Source: Liopterus haemorrhoidalis (Eukaryota > Arthropoda > Insecta > Coleoptera > Dytiscidae). Taken from it: a stretch of DNA of 64,000 nucleotides. A model generated the notes under the pieces. That model did not search any database. It had not been told where the DNA came from and saw only the letters and a list, made by a program, of their open reading frames with translations. The position numbers and the translations under genes are program-made. The stretch covers positions 16,990,879 to 17,054,878 of the forward strand of contig OZ020622.1 of the NCBI GenBank assembly GCA_963971575.1. Direction: 5' to 3'. Shown one piece after another: positions 33,470-43,700 of this stretch; the first letter of the stretch is position 1; every line of letters begins with the position of its first letter.

Positions 33470-34047
33470 AGTTAGTTAATTAGTTAAAAAAAAATTGGCG
33501 CACAGCAACAAAGGCTATTTGCGCCTAACGCAGCCCATCTAAATGATTAGACTATATATTAAAAACAATAAATAAATAAATAAAATCATTAAAAATACGC
33601 ATACTCAATAAAAGAAATCTTGCACTGACAAACACAAATAAATCAGCAACAAAGGCTATTTGCGCCCAACGCAACCCATTTAAATGACTACACTACATAT
33701 TAAAAACAAGAAATTAAACAATCAATAAATAGATAAAATCAATAAAATTACCCATACTCAAGAAAAGAAATCTTGCACAGACAAACACAAATAAATAAGA
33801 TAAAAAGTCTGTTCGAAAATTTGAACAGACTCAGGGTGATGGTAAGAGGCTGTAAAGGGGCCAATTACCATCGAATATCACAGTCAATAACTAGAAACAC
33901 ATTAAAATAATGTGCAAGACTTCACACATAAAACAATAAGTTCGATTCTCTCAGGAAGAGTATCAGCCTGTCCACGAGTACCCAGATCATGACAGATCAT
34001 AGCACAGGCCTAACCTCTCCCTGACATCCTCAAACTGTACACATTCA
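33470..34047 (-). mobile_element. 5'-truncated LINE tail with internal duplication (reverse)
   Basis: Same LINE as 35311-36325. The 3' end lies at the left: TTAACTAATTAACTAACT-type tail, hairpin (GCGCAAATAGCCTTTGTTGC / TGTGCGCC). The stop codon region and the last codons lie near 33930-34047. A ~143 bp segment containing half of the hairpin is tandemly duplicated (33508-33648 and 33649-33790), so the hairpin's AATAGCCTTTGTTGCTG core occurs twice. Confidence 0.82.
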
Positions 34048-35289
34048 AGGATGAAAAGATACTTTCTATCGATTTTCGCTCCGTTTTTATAATGAGTAAA
34101 ATGATAAATTTAAGAAAATAAGTCTAAATACTTCTTGTTGAGTTGTCATTCAAAGGGAAAAATCTTCTAATATTGGATGAATTTTACTAGAAAAGTTATA
34201 GTGTATGTCGGGAAACTTTGCCATGCGCTGTATGGGAAAGTTTCCTTATCAATTTTTAGTCCTTATATTTAATTTTAATACCAAGAAAAATGCGCTAAAA
34301 ATCAATAAAAGTACTATATCTACTGCTGTTTAGATTTTTTTAAACAATTTGCTAACGTTGGATTTTGCCGTTTATGTTGACTAAATTATTGTTAATATAA
34401 TTAAATCCCTATTGTTTCATGTGGATGTTCCAACATTGTGTTTGTTTGCAAATACTTGGCAATTTTATTTTGTGGAATAAATTATATAAAAAAATAAATT
34501 TGAGAGACTTCAATTATACATAAAAACACTAACCTAGAATCATACTAATATTTTTCTACATTTCTTATTTTCTTGGAACACTTGCAGATGATTTTTTTTT
34601 TTTACAAGTTAATTTATAACCACTTAGCAGAGACATAAACCTCTTATGCACGCCTCTGTATAACCACGTCATCTTTTACCTGAAGATAAGCTGTGCATCT
34701 GTGGGTCTGAGATTAATAACAAGACATATGGCAACTCAAACATTTGCTCATGCAAATGTTAACCATCGACTTGAGTCTACGTACAAGACAATACTCGGAA
34801 CTAATTCTTTAAAAAGCCACCAGAGGGGCACTTACAGGCACCACTGTTTGTTTACAAATAAAGAATTACTTGACAGCACGAGTTTAGTTTAAATGTTACT
34901 GACCTTATTTTTACCTACCACAGGTAACAAAGCTTATTTAATAGGACAACACTTTTCAACATTTCGGTAGAACTTGGGTCTGTTTTATTATTATTGCTGT
35001 TTCAAGGGCCAGGTTTAGATTCTCCAAAGCCATATTTGGAATTTAATTTAGTCCAAACATACCTGTAGTTCAACCAGAATTAAATTAAATGACTTGGTGA
35101 CTCGGTACAGATAATAGGTGTTTTCGTTTTAGTACTGCTTCAGAATAGTATATTATGCAACGAGCATGGAATGATGGTCATTTCACACGAGTGTGTAAGT
35201 TGCCCCACGAACCGCAGACGAGTAGCACAATTCGAGTGAGAAATTACTATTCCATGCAAGTTTCATACTAGTCTTTTTCCTATAACTTT
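34048..35289. other. Intergenic, no gene
   Basis: AT-rich sequence. The open frame at 34701-34892 has no recognisable domain. Nothing else is supportable. Confidence 0.45.
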
Positions 35290-35314
35290 ATTACTTATTT
35301 AATTTTTATTTAAA

Positions 35315-35772
35315 GCTGCAAAGGCCTCCTCTCACAGAACTACGATTGATGTGAGTTTCATATTTCCAGATGACGCAAAGAGTCATCTAAAACATTTGGT
35401 TTTAGCCAGGTGGCAACATGAGTGGAGCAGTATACAGAACGTCAAGTTGAGACAGATTAAGGGAGACGTTAAACCATGGGGTTCTTCCTGCAGGATTAAC
35501 CGCAGGGAGGAACCGCCATCACACACCCCCGTATAGGCCACTGTTGGTGGACCCATGGACACCTTCTTTGAGGTGAAGAGTCCCCTATTTGTGAGACGTG
35601 TAACACATATTTGTCTGTGTAACACTTTTTAACTGAATGTGTACAGTTCGAGGATGTCAGGGAGAGGTTAGGCCTGTGCTATGACCTGTCAGTTGCTTTA
35701 GGTGACGACAGAGTACTCATGGACAGGCTGATACTCTTCCTGAAAGAATCGAACTTACTGTTTTATGTGTGA
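35315..35772 (+). pseudogene. LINE ORF C-terminus with CxxC..H..C motif
   Basis: It begins AAKASSHRTTIDVSF in the linker after RNase H, continues LARWQHEWSS and LRQIKGDVKPW, then after a frame disruption near 35520 runs ESPICETCNTYLSV to HFLTECVQFEDVRERLG and ends LKESNLLFYV. The CETC...H....C spacing matches the C-terminal zinc-knuckle-like motif of jockey-type LINE ORF2 proteins. At least two in-frame stops or frameshifts are present, so it is not translated as such. RT, RNase H and endonuclease were lost by 5' truncation. Confidence 0.85.
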
Positions 35773-35901
35773 AGTCTTGCACCTTATTTTAATGTGCTCT
35801 ATTTCTAAACTGTGATATTCGATGGTAATTGGTCCCTTTACAGCCTCTTACCATCACCCTGAGTCTGTTCAAAATTTCGAACAGACTTTTTATCTTATTT
35901 A

Positions 35902-36138
35902 TGGTGTCAGGACAGAATTACACTGGACAAAATTACACGGGACAAAATTACACAGAAGAAAATTTTCGTATGTGTAAATTAAAGTAAATTAAATGTGTAA
36001 TTTTGTCTTAGTGTAATTTTCGTATGTGTAATTTCGTCCTTGTGTAATTTCTTCCCTGTGTAATTCTGTCTATGTGTAATTTCTTCTGTGTAATTTTGTC
36101 CCGTGTAATTTTGTCCAGTGAAATTTCGTCATGTAACC
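35902..36138. mobile_element. 237 bp insertion with 8 bp TSD and TGTGTAATTT tandem units
   Basis: It interrupts the LINE 3' UTR. The LINE copy at 33470-34047 provides the empty site. CTTATTTA is duplicated at 35894-35901 and 36139-36146. The interior is built of ~16-20 bp units such as TGTGTAATTTTGTC, arranged as inverted halves: ACACTGGACAAAATTACAC on the left, GTGTAATTTTGTCCAGTG on the right. It is non-coding. The 8 bp duplication suggests hAT-type mobilisation, although the ends are not classical. Confidence 0.8.
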
Positions 36139-36667
36139 CTTATTTATTTGTGTTTGTCTGTGCAATATTTCTTTTATTGAGTATGGATAATTTTATTGAT
36201 TTTATCTATTTATTGATTGTTTAATTTCTTGTTTTTAATATGTAGTGTAGTCATTTAAATGGGCTGCGTTAGGCGCAAATAGCCTTTGTTGCTGTGCGCC
36301 AAAAATTTTAACTAACTACCTAACTATTACTTGTTTAATTTTTATTCAGTTCCCTTTAACTAATAATAATTTGACAGTTACTTTCAATCTATTTATTATA
36401 TTGCCTAGCAACGGTTATGTACATGTCATATGGAATGTAAATTCAGTTAAAATAACAATACTTGCGCCAACTGAGTAACTGACTAACCAAAAACAACTCT
36501 ATCAAAAACCATATTTGCAAAATTCGACAACTTTAACTATATTATTTAATTTTAATCTGGTTTGATTTACAAACTAACAATAATTTGACATATGCTTTTA
36601 ACCCATTTATTACGTTACCTAGCAACGATCGGCCATTACTGCTTGAATCTGTTATGTAATGAGGTCA

Positions 36668-36701
36668 ACCTGTTACGTAATGAGCTCATTACGTAACAGG
36701 T
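36668..36701. repeat. Perfect 34 bp palindrome
   Basis: The 17 bp half ACCTGTTACGTAATGAG is followed immediately by its exact complement CTCATTACGTAACAGGT. A related GTTATGTAATGAGGT lies just to the left (36651-36665). It has the right shape for a cruciform or for a two-fold protein-binding site (core TTACGTAA), but no gene lies close by. Confidence 0.9.
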
Positions 36702-37029
36702 CAGTGGTGTGTAATAAAAAAGAATGGGGAGCGTGTTACATTTACTGATCACTGGCACGCCTGTAATGAACGTATATCTATATAGTCGTGGAAAAAATTA
36801 TATCACTTCATTTAACTGTCATATAACTGAAATATATTTTCAGTTTTAGTGAAACGCATTAGTTTATCAGAAGCACCCGAATAGTACCTCAGTTAAATTT
36901 ATTTCGCTTCAGTTATAAACCTAACCTATAAATTATAACAAGTGACAGATAAGAATATAAACTCCCGAAGTATTCCTTGCTTTGTAACATTGCTTTTAAC
37001 CAAAATCGTTTGTACGTAGGGCGGTCAGA

Positions 37030-37140
37030 GCCGCCGAAAGGACTTCAATACTTTCTTTTGCGGGCCCCGGGGAGAAACATTTTTTGCGGGCCCCAGAGAG
37101 AAACTTTCTTTGCGGGCCCCGGTGCCTCACTTCCAAAATA
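37030..37140. repeat. GC-rich minisatellite TTTGCGGGCCCC
   Basis: Three units of ~29-30 bp with TTTGCGGGCCCCGGGGAGAAA lead into GGTGCCTCACTTCCAAAATA. The segment starts CAGAGCCGCCGAAAGGACTT, which looks like a hAT-type tip. The last part resembles the GGTCCTCACCTCCCAAATC minisatellite of 38531 and 42460. Confidence 0.65.
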
Positions 37141-37451
37141 CATACTAGTCATGAGCAAAACTAAAAATCATTTGCCTTATAGAAAATTATCTTTTTTACA
37201 GCAATTATATTTAAGTGGGTGTAAACATACCTTTTAAAACGAGGCCGAGTCAAGCAGGAAAACTTTTCGTGATGTATGGTTGAGTCGCACGCGATAATAT
37301 TAGTATTATAGTTAAGTGGGTTAATGTTCTATTAAATATGTTATTAAACAATTTATGTGGATTATGAGAATATATTGTGTTTATATAGACGGATTAAATA
37401 AATTTATTACCAGAAGAATAGAATCATTAGTTGCTGAAGTAGTAGCATAGT

Positions 37452-38708
37452 GCAGTGTTTCTCAACCTTTTCTGGCCTGGGACCCCCCGAAATTATGTAA
37501 ATATTGTCTGCGGCCCCCCTATACTATGGTGTATCAAGATAATGGGAACACGATTTTTTTCGAAAGCGACGTGTGAACAAGTTGGGAAAAATTTTGAACT
37601 AAAATTTATCCACAAAATTGAATGGTAGTATTGAAATTTTGCGGGAAAACCCGGAAGTACAGGATATCAAGGATAATTTCGAATTTTTAAATGGTAACGT
37701 ATGTCATATTGGATATCTTTGGATAGAGCTTTTTAACAACTTTTACTTAAACATTTTTTTAATATCTTTTACGGTTGACAAAAAACTGTGTTTTTAAATG
37801 AAGATTATATTCCCTATAACGACTTGAAAGTAAAGTATTTTTATTTACGAGTGTGCAAAGTGCCTTCCATTTTAATTTAAACACATTCGTATCCTTACTC
37901 TTGAGTTATCTGTAGCTCGGAGAGCAATTAAAAAAATATATAATAAAAAATATTGCACTTTCAAGTCGTACCTACTTCAAAGTACAACTTGAAAATACTT
38001 GAAGTACCTCCAACGCGAACCATTGTCAGAAAATCCCATCAACCGACACATACAATTTATTTTACCTTAATATAGTCTACTTATAGTGTGTTTATTTGGT
38101 TAAAGCGGAACTATATTTTCAAATCTAGTAATTTTTATCAATTAAATGAAACTTTTGATCATTTTGTTTAGTAAAAGCCAATTTACTCATTATAAAGTTA
38201 GCTAGTGACAACTTAAACGTTTGAAATAGTCTGTAGTTTAAATTAGTTGTCAAAATAAGTAAATTATGTTTAAAAATAAATAGAATATTTATTTTATTTA
38301 TGTTATGAAAGGTATAATTTTATGAATATAAATGTAAGATATTAATAAATATGGATCAAATTTATATCTTGAGTGCGTAAGATTGAGTGCATTTTTATTA
38401 TATTTTCATGTTTCGATCTTGTATGACTTTGCGGCCCCCCGACGAAGCCTTCACGGCCCCCCAGGGCAGTGGCGGATTAAGCCTTCGCCGGGCCCAAGAC
38501 ATTTTTGATTTACGGGCCCTCAACCAAGTGAAGAGCAAAAAAAAGGTCCTCACCTCCCAAATCCAAGTGAAGAGCAAAAAAACAAAAAGGTCCTCACCTC
38601 CCAAATCGGGCCCTTGAAAATTACTGGCCCAAGACAATTGTCTTTTTTGTCTCTGCGAAAGTCCGCCACTGCCCCAGGAGGCCGTAGCCCCCCGATTGAG
38701 AAACGCTG
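37452..38708. mobile_element. 1257 bp hAT-type element with perfect 8 bp TSD
   Basis: Ends are CAGTGTTTCTCAACCTTTTC and GATTGAGAAACGCTG. GCATAGTG is duplicated exactly (37444-37451, 38709-38716). Subterminal GGGACCCCCC / GGCCCCCC tracts lie just inside each end. No transposase fragment was recognised. Near its right end it carries a nested hAT-type MITE (38467-38671). Confidence 0.9.
38467..38671. mobile_element. 205 bp hAT-type MITE with internal minisatellite
   Basis: Ends are CAGTGGCGGATTAAGCC and (complement of the right end) CAGTGGCGGACTTTC. Flanks CCCCAGGG and CCCCAGGA match at 7 of 8. The interior has two units of AAGTGAAGAGCAAAAAAA followed by GGTCCTCACCTCCCAAATC. The same unit, reversed, fills the differently bounded element at 42365-42596. 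Confidence 0.85.
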
Positions 38709-39081
38709 GCATAGTGCATATGATACGACAAGTAACTCACAAATGACACGTCATCTACTTATAACCAATACATGTAAATTATTCGGCGCTCACTGAACTT
38801 GCAAATCACTTCTGTCGTAACATCTGTGTTACTTACAAGTTTTGTAATGTCTAGAAAATAACGCATGCTTCATTTTTGTCAGTGTCATTTAGGTATTATA
38901 ATAGATAATAAACTTTTTACGAAGCTACCGTAGTTGGTTTAAAGACAGACAGATGTCTCACTATTCGTAACGTACTAATTTCCTTAGCTGTAAACTCTGC
39001 CTTGAACGTTAAAACTATCTACTAAACTTATCCACAATGCACAGTGAACATTCAACTAATAAAAAGCTCTGAGCGCAGCTT
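38709..39081. repeat. Family H fragment
   Basis: It combines the 21815-22000 repeat with the 10170-10320 repeat and ends in AAGCTCTGAGCGCAGCTT, a variant of the family H terminus. This is the right-hand portion of a family H element whose left end I cannot find. Confidence 0.65.
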
Positions 39082-39609
39082 AAGAGGTCATTCTGAGTCT
39101 AGAAATTAACAATCCACTTGAGTTTGTTTATAGAATCTTGTGCCTTACTTTTGTAATTATCCTGTTGCATTATCCTGTACATAAGTGTAAATTTAAATAT
39201 ATTATGTATATTGTAACCTGTGTATTTATTGTGGGTTTGTGTTATCTGGTGTTGTCGGAAGTAATGAATCAGGAAGGCTAAGGTAGACAGTAAAATCACT
39301 AACTGGCCAACATTGCCCTGCCTTATAAGGCGCCGTGTTTCTCTCCAACCGACTTGACCTTATCTCGAAACTGGTCTTAACACTACATTATCTATAATTA
39401 ATAATCATATTTCTGATTAATATTAATTATAATTTCTATATATGATTTTGGAAAAAATATTTTCATGCAAATTAGAAAATTTTAGAACTGAAGATTTTAA
39501 GATATGTTTGTTAATACTAAAACTACAGTTATCAACAAATCATTCAAAGAAAATAAATATAATTTTTGTTTTAAAAATAAACGGAGTATTAAGAGGGAAA
39601 AGATTTAAC

Positions 39610-40009
39610 AGAATCACTTCTAGAATATCGACTGCACTCCAATTATAAACCTAAATCTAAGCCCAGCTGAAATGTTAATGAGTAGATTATTGCGTACTAG
39701 GTTACCGATTTCAAACAATAAATTAAAAGCAAAAGTACATAAGAATATTAAAATTAGACTTAGAGAAAATCAAAATAAATATAAGTCACAGTACGATAAG
39801 CAAACCAAAAGTAAAATTGATTTTAAACCTAACGAAAATATTACTATTCAAAAAGATAAAATATGGATCCCTGGTAAAATCGTAAAAAGTTGAACAGTCC
39901 TAGATCTTACGTAGTTAGAGATAAAAATGGTACAATATTAAGACGCAATTCAATACATATTAACAAGTCCCTAAATGAGCCAATAAGTAATAATATTGAT
40001 CCTGAATAA
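39610..40009 (+). pseudogene. Gypsy-type integrase C-terminal fragment
   Basis: The open segment at 39672-39893 reads MLMSRLLRTRLPISNN, then NQNKYKSQYDKQTKSKIDF and WIPGKIV. This is the C-terminal DNA-binding end of Gypsy-type retrotransposon integrase (..SPAE.LM.R..RT....; ..W.P.KIV). Short matching pieces lie before it (~39615-39670) and after it in a shifted frame (RDKNGTILRRN, HINKS), with a stop at 40007-40009. The catalytic core, RT and gag are missing. The polypurine tract and LTR-like sequence belonging to it lie 3.4 kb downstream because later elements inserted between. Confidence 0.82.
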
Positions 40010-40803
40010 ATAATAATTTAAACAAATCTACTGTAATTATTGATAACCCTATCATTAATACCAGTCATGGTACACACCAATTCAATAATAACTATAGCCA
40101 GTAGCGGCTGGTGAGTAAAATATTTGGGAGGACACTTTTTTTCCCATATATATCTATTAATATATAGCTATACGAGAAAAAAGTAAATAAATAAAAAATA
40201 CCTGAAAATATGTGCTGCAACTAGAAAAATTGACAAATCTGGCACTTATATTAAGATTTATGGTCAATATTATTATTATCATTTTTGTAGTTATTACTTC
40301 TATTATTATTATTATTATTATTATTAAAATTGCAATATTATTAAGACAATGCTTTGTAGTCAGAAACATAAAATATTTGGTTATTAATTAAGCAGATACC
40401 TACACATATTCACATGTATTTAAATATTAGATTTAACCTTTTCGTTATGTTCTTTAATTGAACGTTTATACGCAGTATCAAATTGAAATCGTATATTTAC
40501 CGATCCCAGCATGGCAAATTTGACCGAATAATGCACATGTTTATGAGACACATTATGTTTAAGAACTTTATCTTTGAAATGTTTAATATCTTTAACACTA
40601 TTTACTGTCTTTATTTCATATGCGTCTGATGAGCAAATCAAACACAGGAAACAAAAAAAAAAAAAAACATTTTATTTATTATTAATATCCACACAACCAA
40701 CTTGTATTTAAATATTGTTTTTCACTAAACTTTCTATTAAATGTTCTATTTCCATTTTTATCCTGTTGGGAAATATTCAATTTTGGCCGATGAGGACCCA
40801 TAT

Positions 40804-41430
40804 TTTTACCGATCGCCAACATATATAAGGGAGGTATTGTGATCATACCGATTTCGAGATTTCGATGGATCTCCACGAATTGAGGTCCCTACATAACGTT
40901 TTGACTATTTTTAGCATGATGTCTATCGGTCTGTCTGTCCGTCCGTCTGTCCATCTGTCCGTCCGTCCGCCTGTCTGTCTGTGTACACGTGTAGAGCAAA
41001 TTCGGATAAAATGATTTTTATGAAACTTCATATTTAAGCTTCTGTCATCAATGGCACGAGTTGATCAACTTTTGGTAAAAATCGGTTGACTAAAAATGGG
41101 AGTTTACTCGTGTCGATTTTAAGATTTTTGCGAATATTTAGCAACAGAAAAATATTTCGAAAAAATTTATTTAACAAAAGTTAGTATAAATGCAATAACT
41201 AATAACTTTTATTTAAGATGTTTTTTGATGAAACGAAAAATTTTGAAAAATTTGTCGTAAATTTTTCTCTTATTAAATTTTTTATACTTATATGTAACGT
41301 TTCCATGGTCATGATAAATAATATCTCTGTTAGAAAATATTAGGCCGAGTTATTTCTACTCTGCTGCTAGAATATATTTTATACAAGTACTTTATAATGG
41401 CGGTTCTGTGGTGGCCACAGCTGATTTTTT
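40804..41430 (+). mobile_element. Family G element, full length, nested in a hAT-type element
   Basis: It runs from TTTTTACCGATCGCCAACAT to GGTGGCCACAGCTGATTTTT, with the usual internal blocks and a TGTC/CGTC stretch at 40921-40982. The right end has lost TCGGT (GGCGGTTCTGTGG). It is younger than the hAT-type element that contains it. Confidence 0.85.
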
Positions 41431-41456
41431 ATTAATAATTTTGTTTCATAGTTAAA

Positions 41457-41505
41457 CACGTTAGTTTTATTAAAATATACAGTATATTTTAATAAAACTA
41501 ACGTG
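41457..41505. repeat. 49 bp inverted repeat, 24 bp perfect arms
   Basis: CACGTTAGTTTTATTAAAAT-ATAC and its exact complement are separated by a single A (41481). It lies 27 bp after the family G end, inside the hAT-type element. A transcript would form a nearly loopless hairpin. Confidence 0.9.
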
Positions 41506-41696
41506 CTTCGTTCGATTCATTTTCACGTTTAAGTACTTGTCACAAATCACAACGACCGAACTAAGCTACGGGACACCGGCCGTAATTCACTAATACATAC
41601 AACACTAACCTTCGCCGCTGTTGTCGTTCCTAGTAAATTTTTGCTACACATGTAGATAAGAACATTAGATATTGCATGTGGCAACGCTGTATCTTG

Positions 41697-41740
41697 GGAC
41701 ACTCCGTGGAGTGTCCAACGACGCTCGGAAGAGCGTTGTT
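41697..41740. repeat. Two consecutive hairpins
   Basis: GGACACTCC-GT-GGAGTGTCC is followed directly by AACGACGCTC-GGAA-GAGCGTTGTT. Both have stems of nine to ten pairs, the second with G-T pairs and a GGAA loop. They lie ~200 bp from the right end of the hAT-type element. Confidence 0.75.
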
Positions 41741-42364
41741 GTCTTGATTTAAATTTTTTAAATCTAACATTTATATGAAAAATCTTTCAATAAGAAATAA
41801 TAAAAATATAAATATGCAGATATATCTAGCTACTTTAATGCAATTTTAAAGAAGTATAAATAAAGTATTAAATTTAGTTTTTTTACTACAAATTTTTAGG
41901 AGGTCACTGTCCCAGCGCCTCCCTGTCTCAGCCGCCACTGACTATAGCAATTGAACCGCTAGGTCTGGTAGAGTTATCAATTAACCTAAAAGATATTTAT
42001 GGGTCTATTCTGTAAAAACATGTTTACAGTACTGTATCACTATAGCGCTGTAGTGACCTTAGCACTGTAAAGTGCCAAGTTACGGCGGCTCTGTAAATAT
42101 TGAGCATTAGCTATTCTGTAACACATTCTGTAATTTCGGTCGATTTAAACTTTGCTTACATTGTAGCTAACTTCACTATGAATATTTCTAACCTCAAAAT
42201 TTGAGGTATTGATCAATGTCATCGATCGGTAATTGTATATCATATTTGTAAATACACATACACTCATGTTTTTTACGTTTGTAATTTTTATTAATTATTG
42301 TTATAATTTGTTTATAAAAATAAAAGTTTCTCTTTGCATCTTATGTATCTTTATTCCATATAAA

Positions 42365-42596
42365 TAGGGTGACCATACGTCCTGGTTTTAGGTCAATTGT
42401 CCCGGTGGCCCGAAAAATGTTCTCGGGACGCACGATTGTCCCGGTTTTTGAGTTGAGGACTCTTTTTGCTCTTCACTTTGAATTTGGGAGGTGAGGACCT
42501 TTTTTTTGCTCTTCACTTGGATCTGGGAGGAAACAAAGAAACAAAGACCTTCTTTTCTGTGTCCCGGTTTCCCTTCACTGAAATCTGGTCACCCTA
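42365..42596. mobile_element. 232 bp MITE, TAGGGTGACCA ends, 8 bp TSD
   Basis: Ends are TAGGGTGACCATACG and (complement of the right end) TAGGGTGACCAGATT. CATATAAA is duplicated exactly (42357-42364, 42597-42604). The interior contains the reversed AAGTGAAGAGC / GGTCCTCACCTCCC minisatellite known from 38531. It is non-coding. Confidence 0.88.
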
Positions 42597-42628
42597 CATA
42601 TAAACATATTTTTTACATCAAATTATAC

Positions 42629-43021
42629 AATGGACTGCTGAACATATAAACCATTTGGTACAGGATCTTCATTATTTTCAGGTTCAGGATCTTCATTATT
42701 TTCAGGTTCAGGATCTTTATTATTTACAGGTTCAAGCTCATCATCATCAATCTCAGCATAGTTAGGTATTCTTGCTTTTGTTGCTATATTATGCAAAACT
42801 TACCCTTCTTTCACTCCACGGTTTTCTTCCCTCGTAGTGGGGAACTTTATGTTCATTAGATGTGTTGTTATCAGATAACACATTTCTATTATCGATCTAC
42901 TAACCATAGGCTGGCTCAAAGAAGTGAAATTGTGAGCCCCTGTAGTAGCCTGATAGGATCCATTACATAAAAAATACACTGTTTCTAAAACCTGTATATA
43001 AAAATATATAAATGAAAACAT
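42629..43021 (-). pseudogene. Harbinger transposase (HARBI1-like) remnant
   Basis: On the reverse strand, 43021-42800 encodes VLETVYFLCNGSYQATTGAH and LSQPMVSRSIIEMCY, the helix-turn-helix-containing N-terminal region of HARBI1-like proteins. The DDE catalytic middle is missing. The C-terminal piece begins VLHNIATKARIPNYAEIDDD and is followed by three EPENNEDP-like octapeptide repeats (42660-42733), ending near 42629. The deletion between the two parts makes it inactive. Confidence 0.85.
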
Positions 43022-43376
43022 GTATGCATAAAAAAAAGTTTATGTGTGGTTGTAAAGTGATATTTTAAGCATAATTACCTGTTATGATTCTCTTGTAGTA
43101 AGGTGCATTAGAAATAGGGCGAAATTTGGATCATTAATTTTTTTTTTTTTAGGTGACACGAACAATACAAACATATACAATTTGACTTTTATACAGTACT
43201 GTAACTGACTTACGGCCAGACAAATAGCGCCGTAACGTTACAGCGATATTTTACATCGGTGTAGAGTTTACAGAGCAACGCGTGTCAATACAGAATAGCA
43301 CTTTCCTTACAGCGCTGTATTTTACAAAGTTATAACGCTTACAGCGGTAGAAAACTCATACAGAATAGACCCATTA

Positions 43377-43700
43377 GACTGATTATAGTCTATGTTGTGA
43401 TTTGTGATATATATTTGATTGTAGCACTAAAGTTATATTTAGTTTAACTTGTACAAATTTATAAAAAAAAGGGAGATGTTTTGTAATTGTTATATGTCAT
43501 GTTGATGGCATTGTATCTATGAACTAGTACTTCAGATACTAGGTTAGCGGGGTGTGCACCACGTGACCGTTGCTAAAACAATGATATAAATAAATATTTA
43601 ATCATCGTATGTCATCCTGTGTATTTTAGTATTTAAATAAATAATTAATTAAACCAATATTGTATTATATTATATTATATAAAACGATATTACTTCAACC
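43377..43700 (+). mobile_element. Gypsy-type 3' end: polypurine tract and LTR start
   Basis: AAAAAAAAGGGAGA (43463-43476) is a good polypurine tract and is followed by TGTTTTGTAATTG, the expected TG start of an LTR. The LTR probably ends near 43697 (..TTACTTCA), but no second LTR is present in the window to confirm this. Removing the two inserted elements joins this region to the integrase fragment at 39610-40009. Confidence 0.65.

Larger units (their letters stand above)
35311..36325 (+). mobile_element. 5'-truncated LINE with 21 bp TSD
   Basis: The insert is flanked by a 21 bp duplication, 35290-35310 and 36326-36346, which begins ATTACTT and ends TTTTTATT and differs at one base. The left part encodes the C-terminal end of the ORF (35315-35772). 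The 3' UTR contains an inserted 237 bp element. The end is the hairpin GGCGCAAATAGCCTTTGTTG / CTGTGCGCC and the tail TTTTAACTAACTACCTAACT. This copy defines the boundaries of the LINE family also seen at 3210, 7114, 11800 and 33470. Confidence 0.92.
40099..41940. mobile_element. 1842 bp hAT-type element inside the Gypsy relic
   Basis: The left end is CAGTAGCGGCTGGTGAGTAA, and the complement of the right end is CAGTGGCGGCTGAGAC. ACTATAGC is duplicated exactly at 40091-40098 and 41941-41948. It contains a complete family G element (40804-41430), a 49 bp near-perfect palindrome and two consecutive hairpins. The reverse-strand open frame at 40420-40641 is not a domain I recognise; it could be a remnant of the original cargo or transposase. 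Confidence 0.88.
42000..43373. mobile_element. Harbinger-type element with TTA TSD
   Basis: Inverted termini are TGGGTCTATTCTGTA and TACAGAATAGACCCA, flanked by TTA on both sides (41997-41999, 43374-43376). It lies in the Gypsy relic, carries a PIF/Harbinger-like transposase remnant on the reverse strand, and is itself interrupted by a 232 bp MITE. Subterminal ACAGCGCTGTA-type motifs occur near both ends. Confidence 0.9.

Noticed and set aside
40420..40641. Reverse-strand 73-codon open frame within the hAT-type element as transposase
   Set aside because: Compared with hAT motifs by eye, nothing matched; left undetermined.
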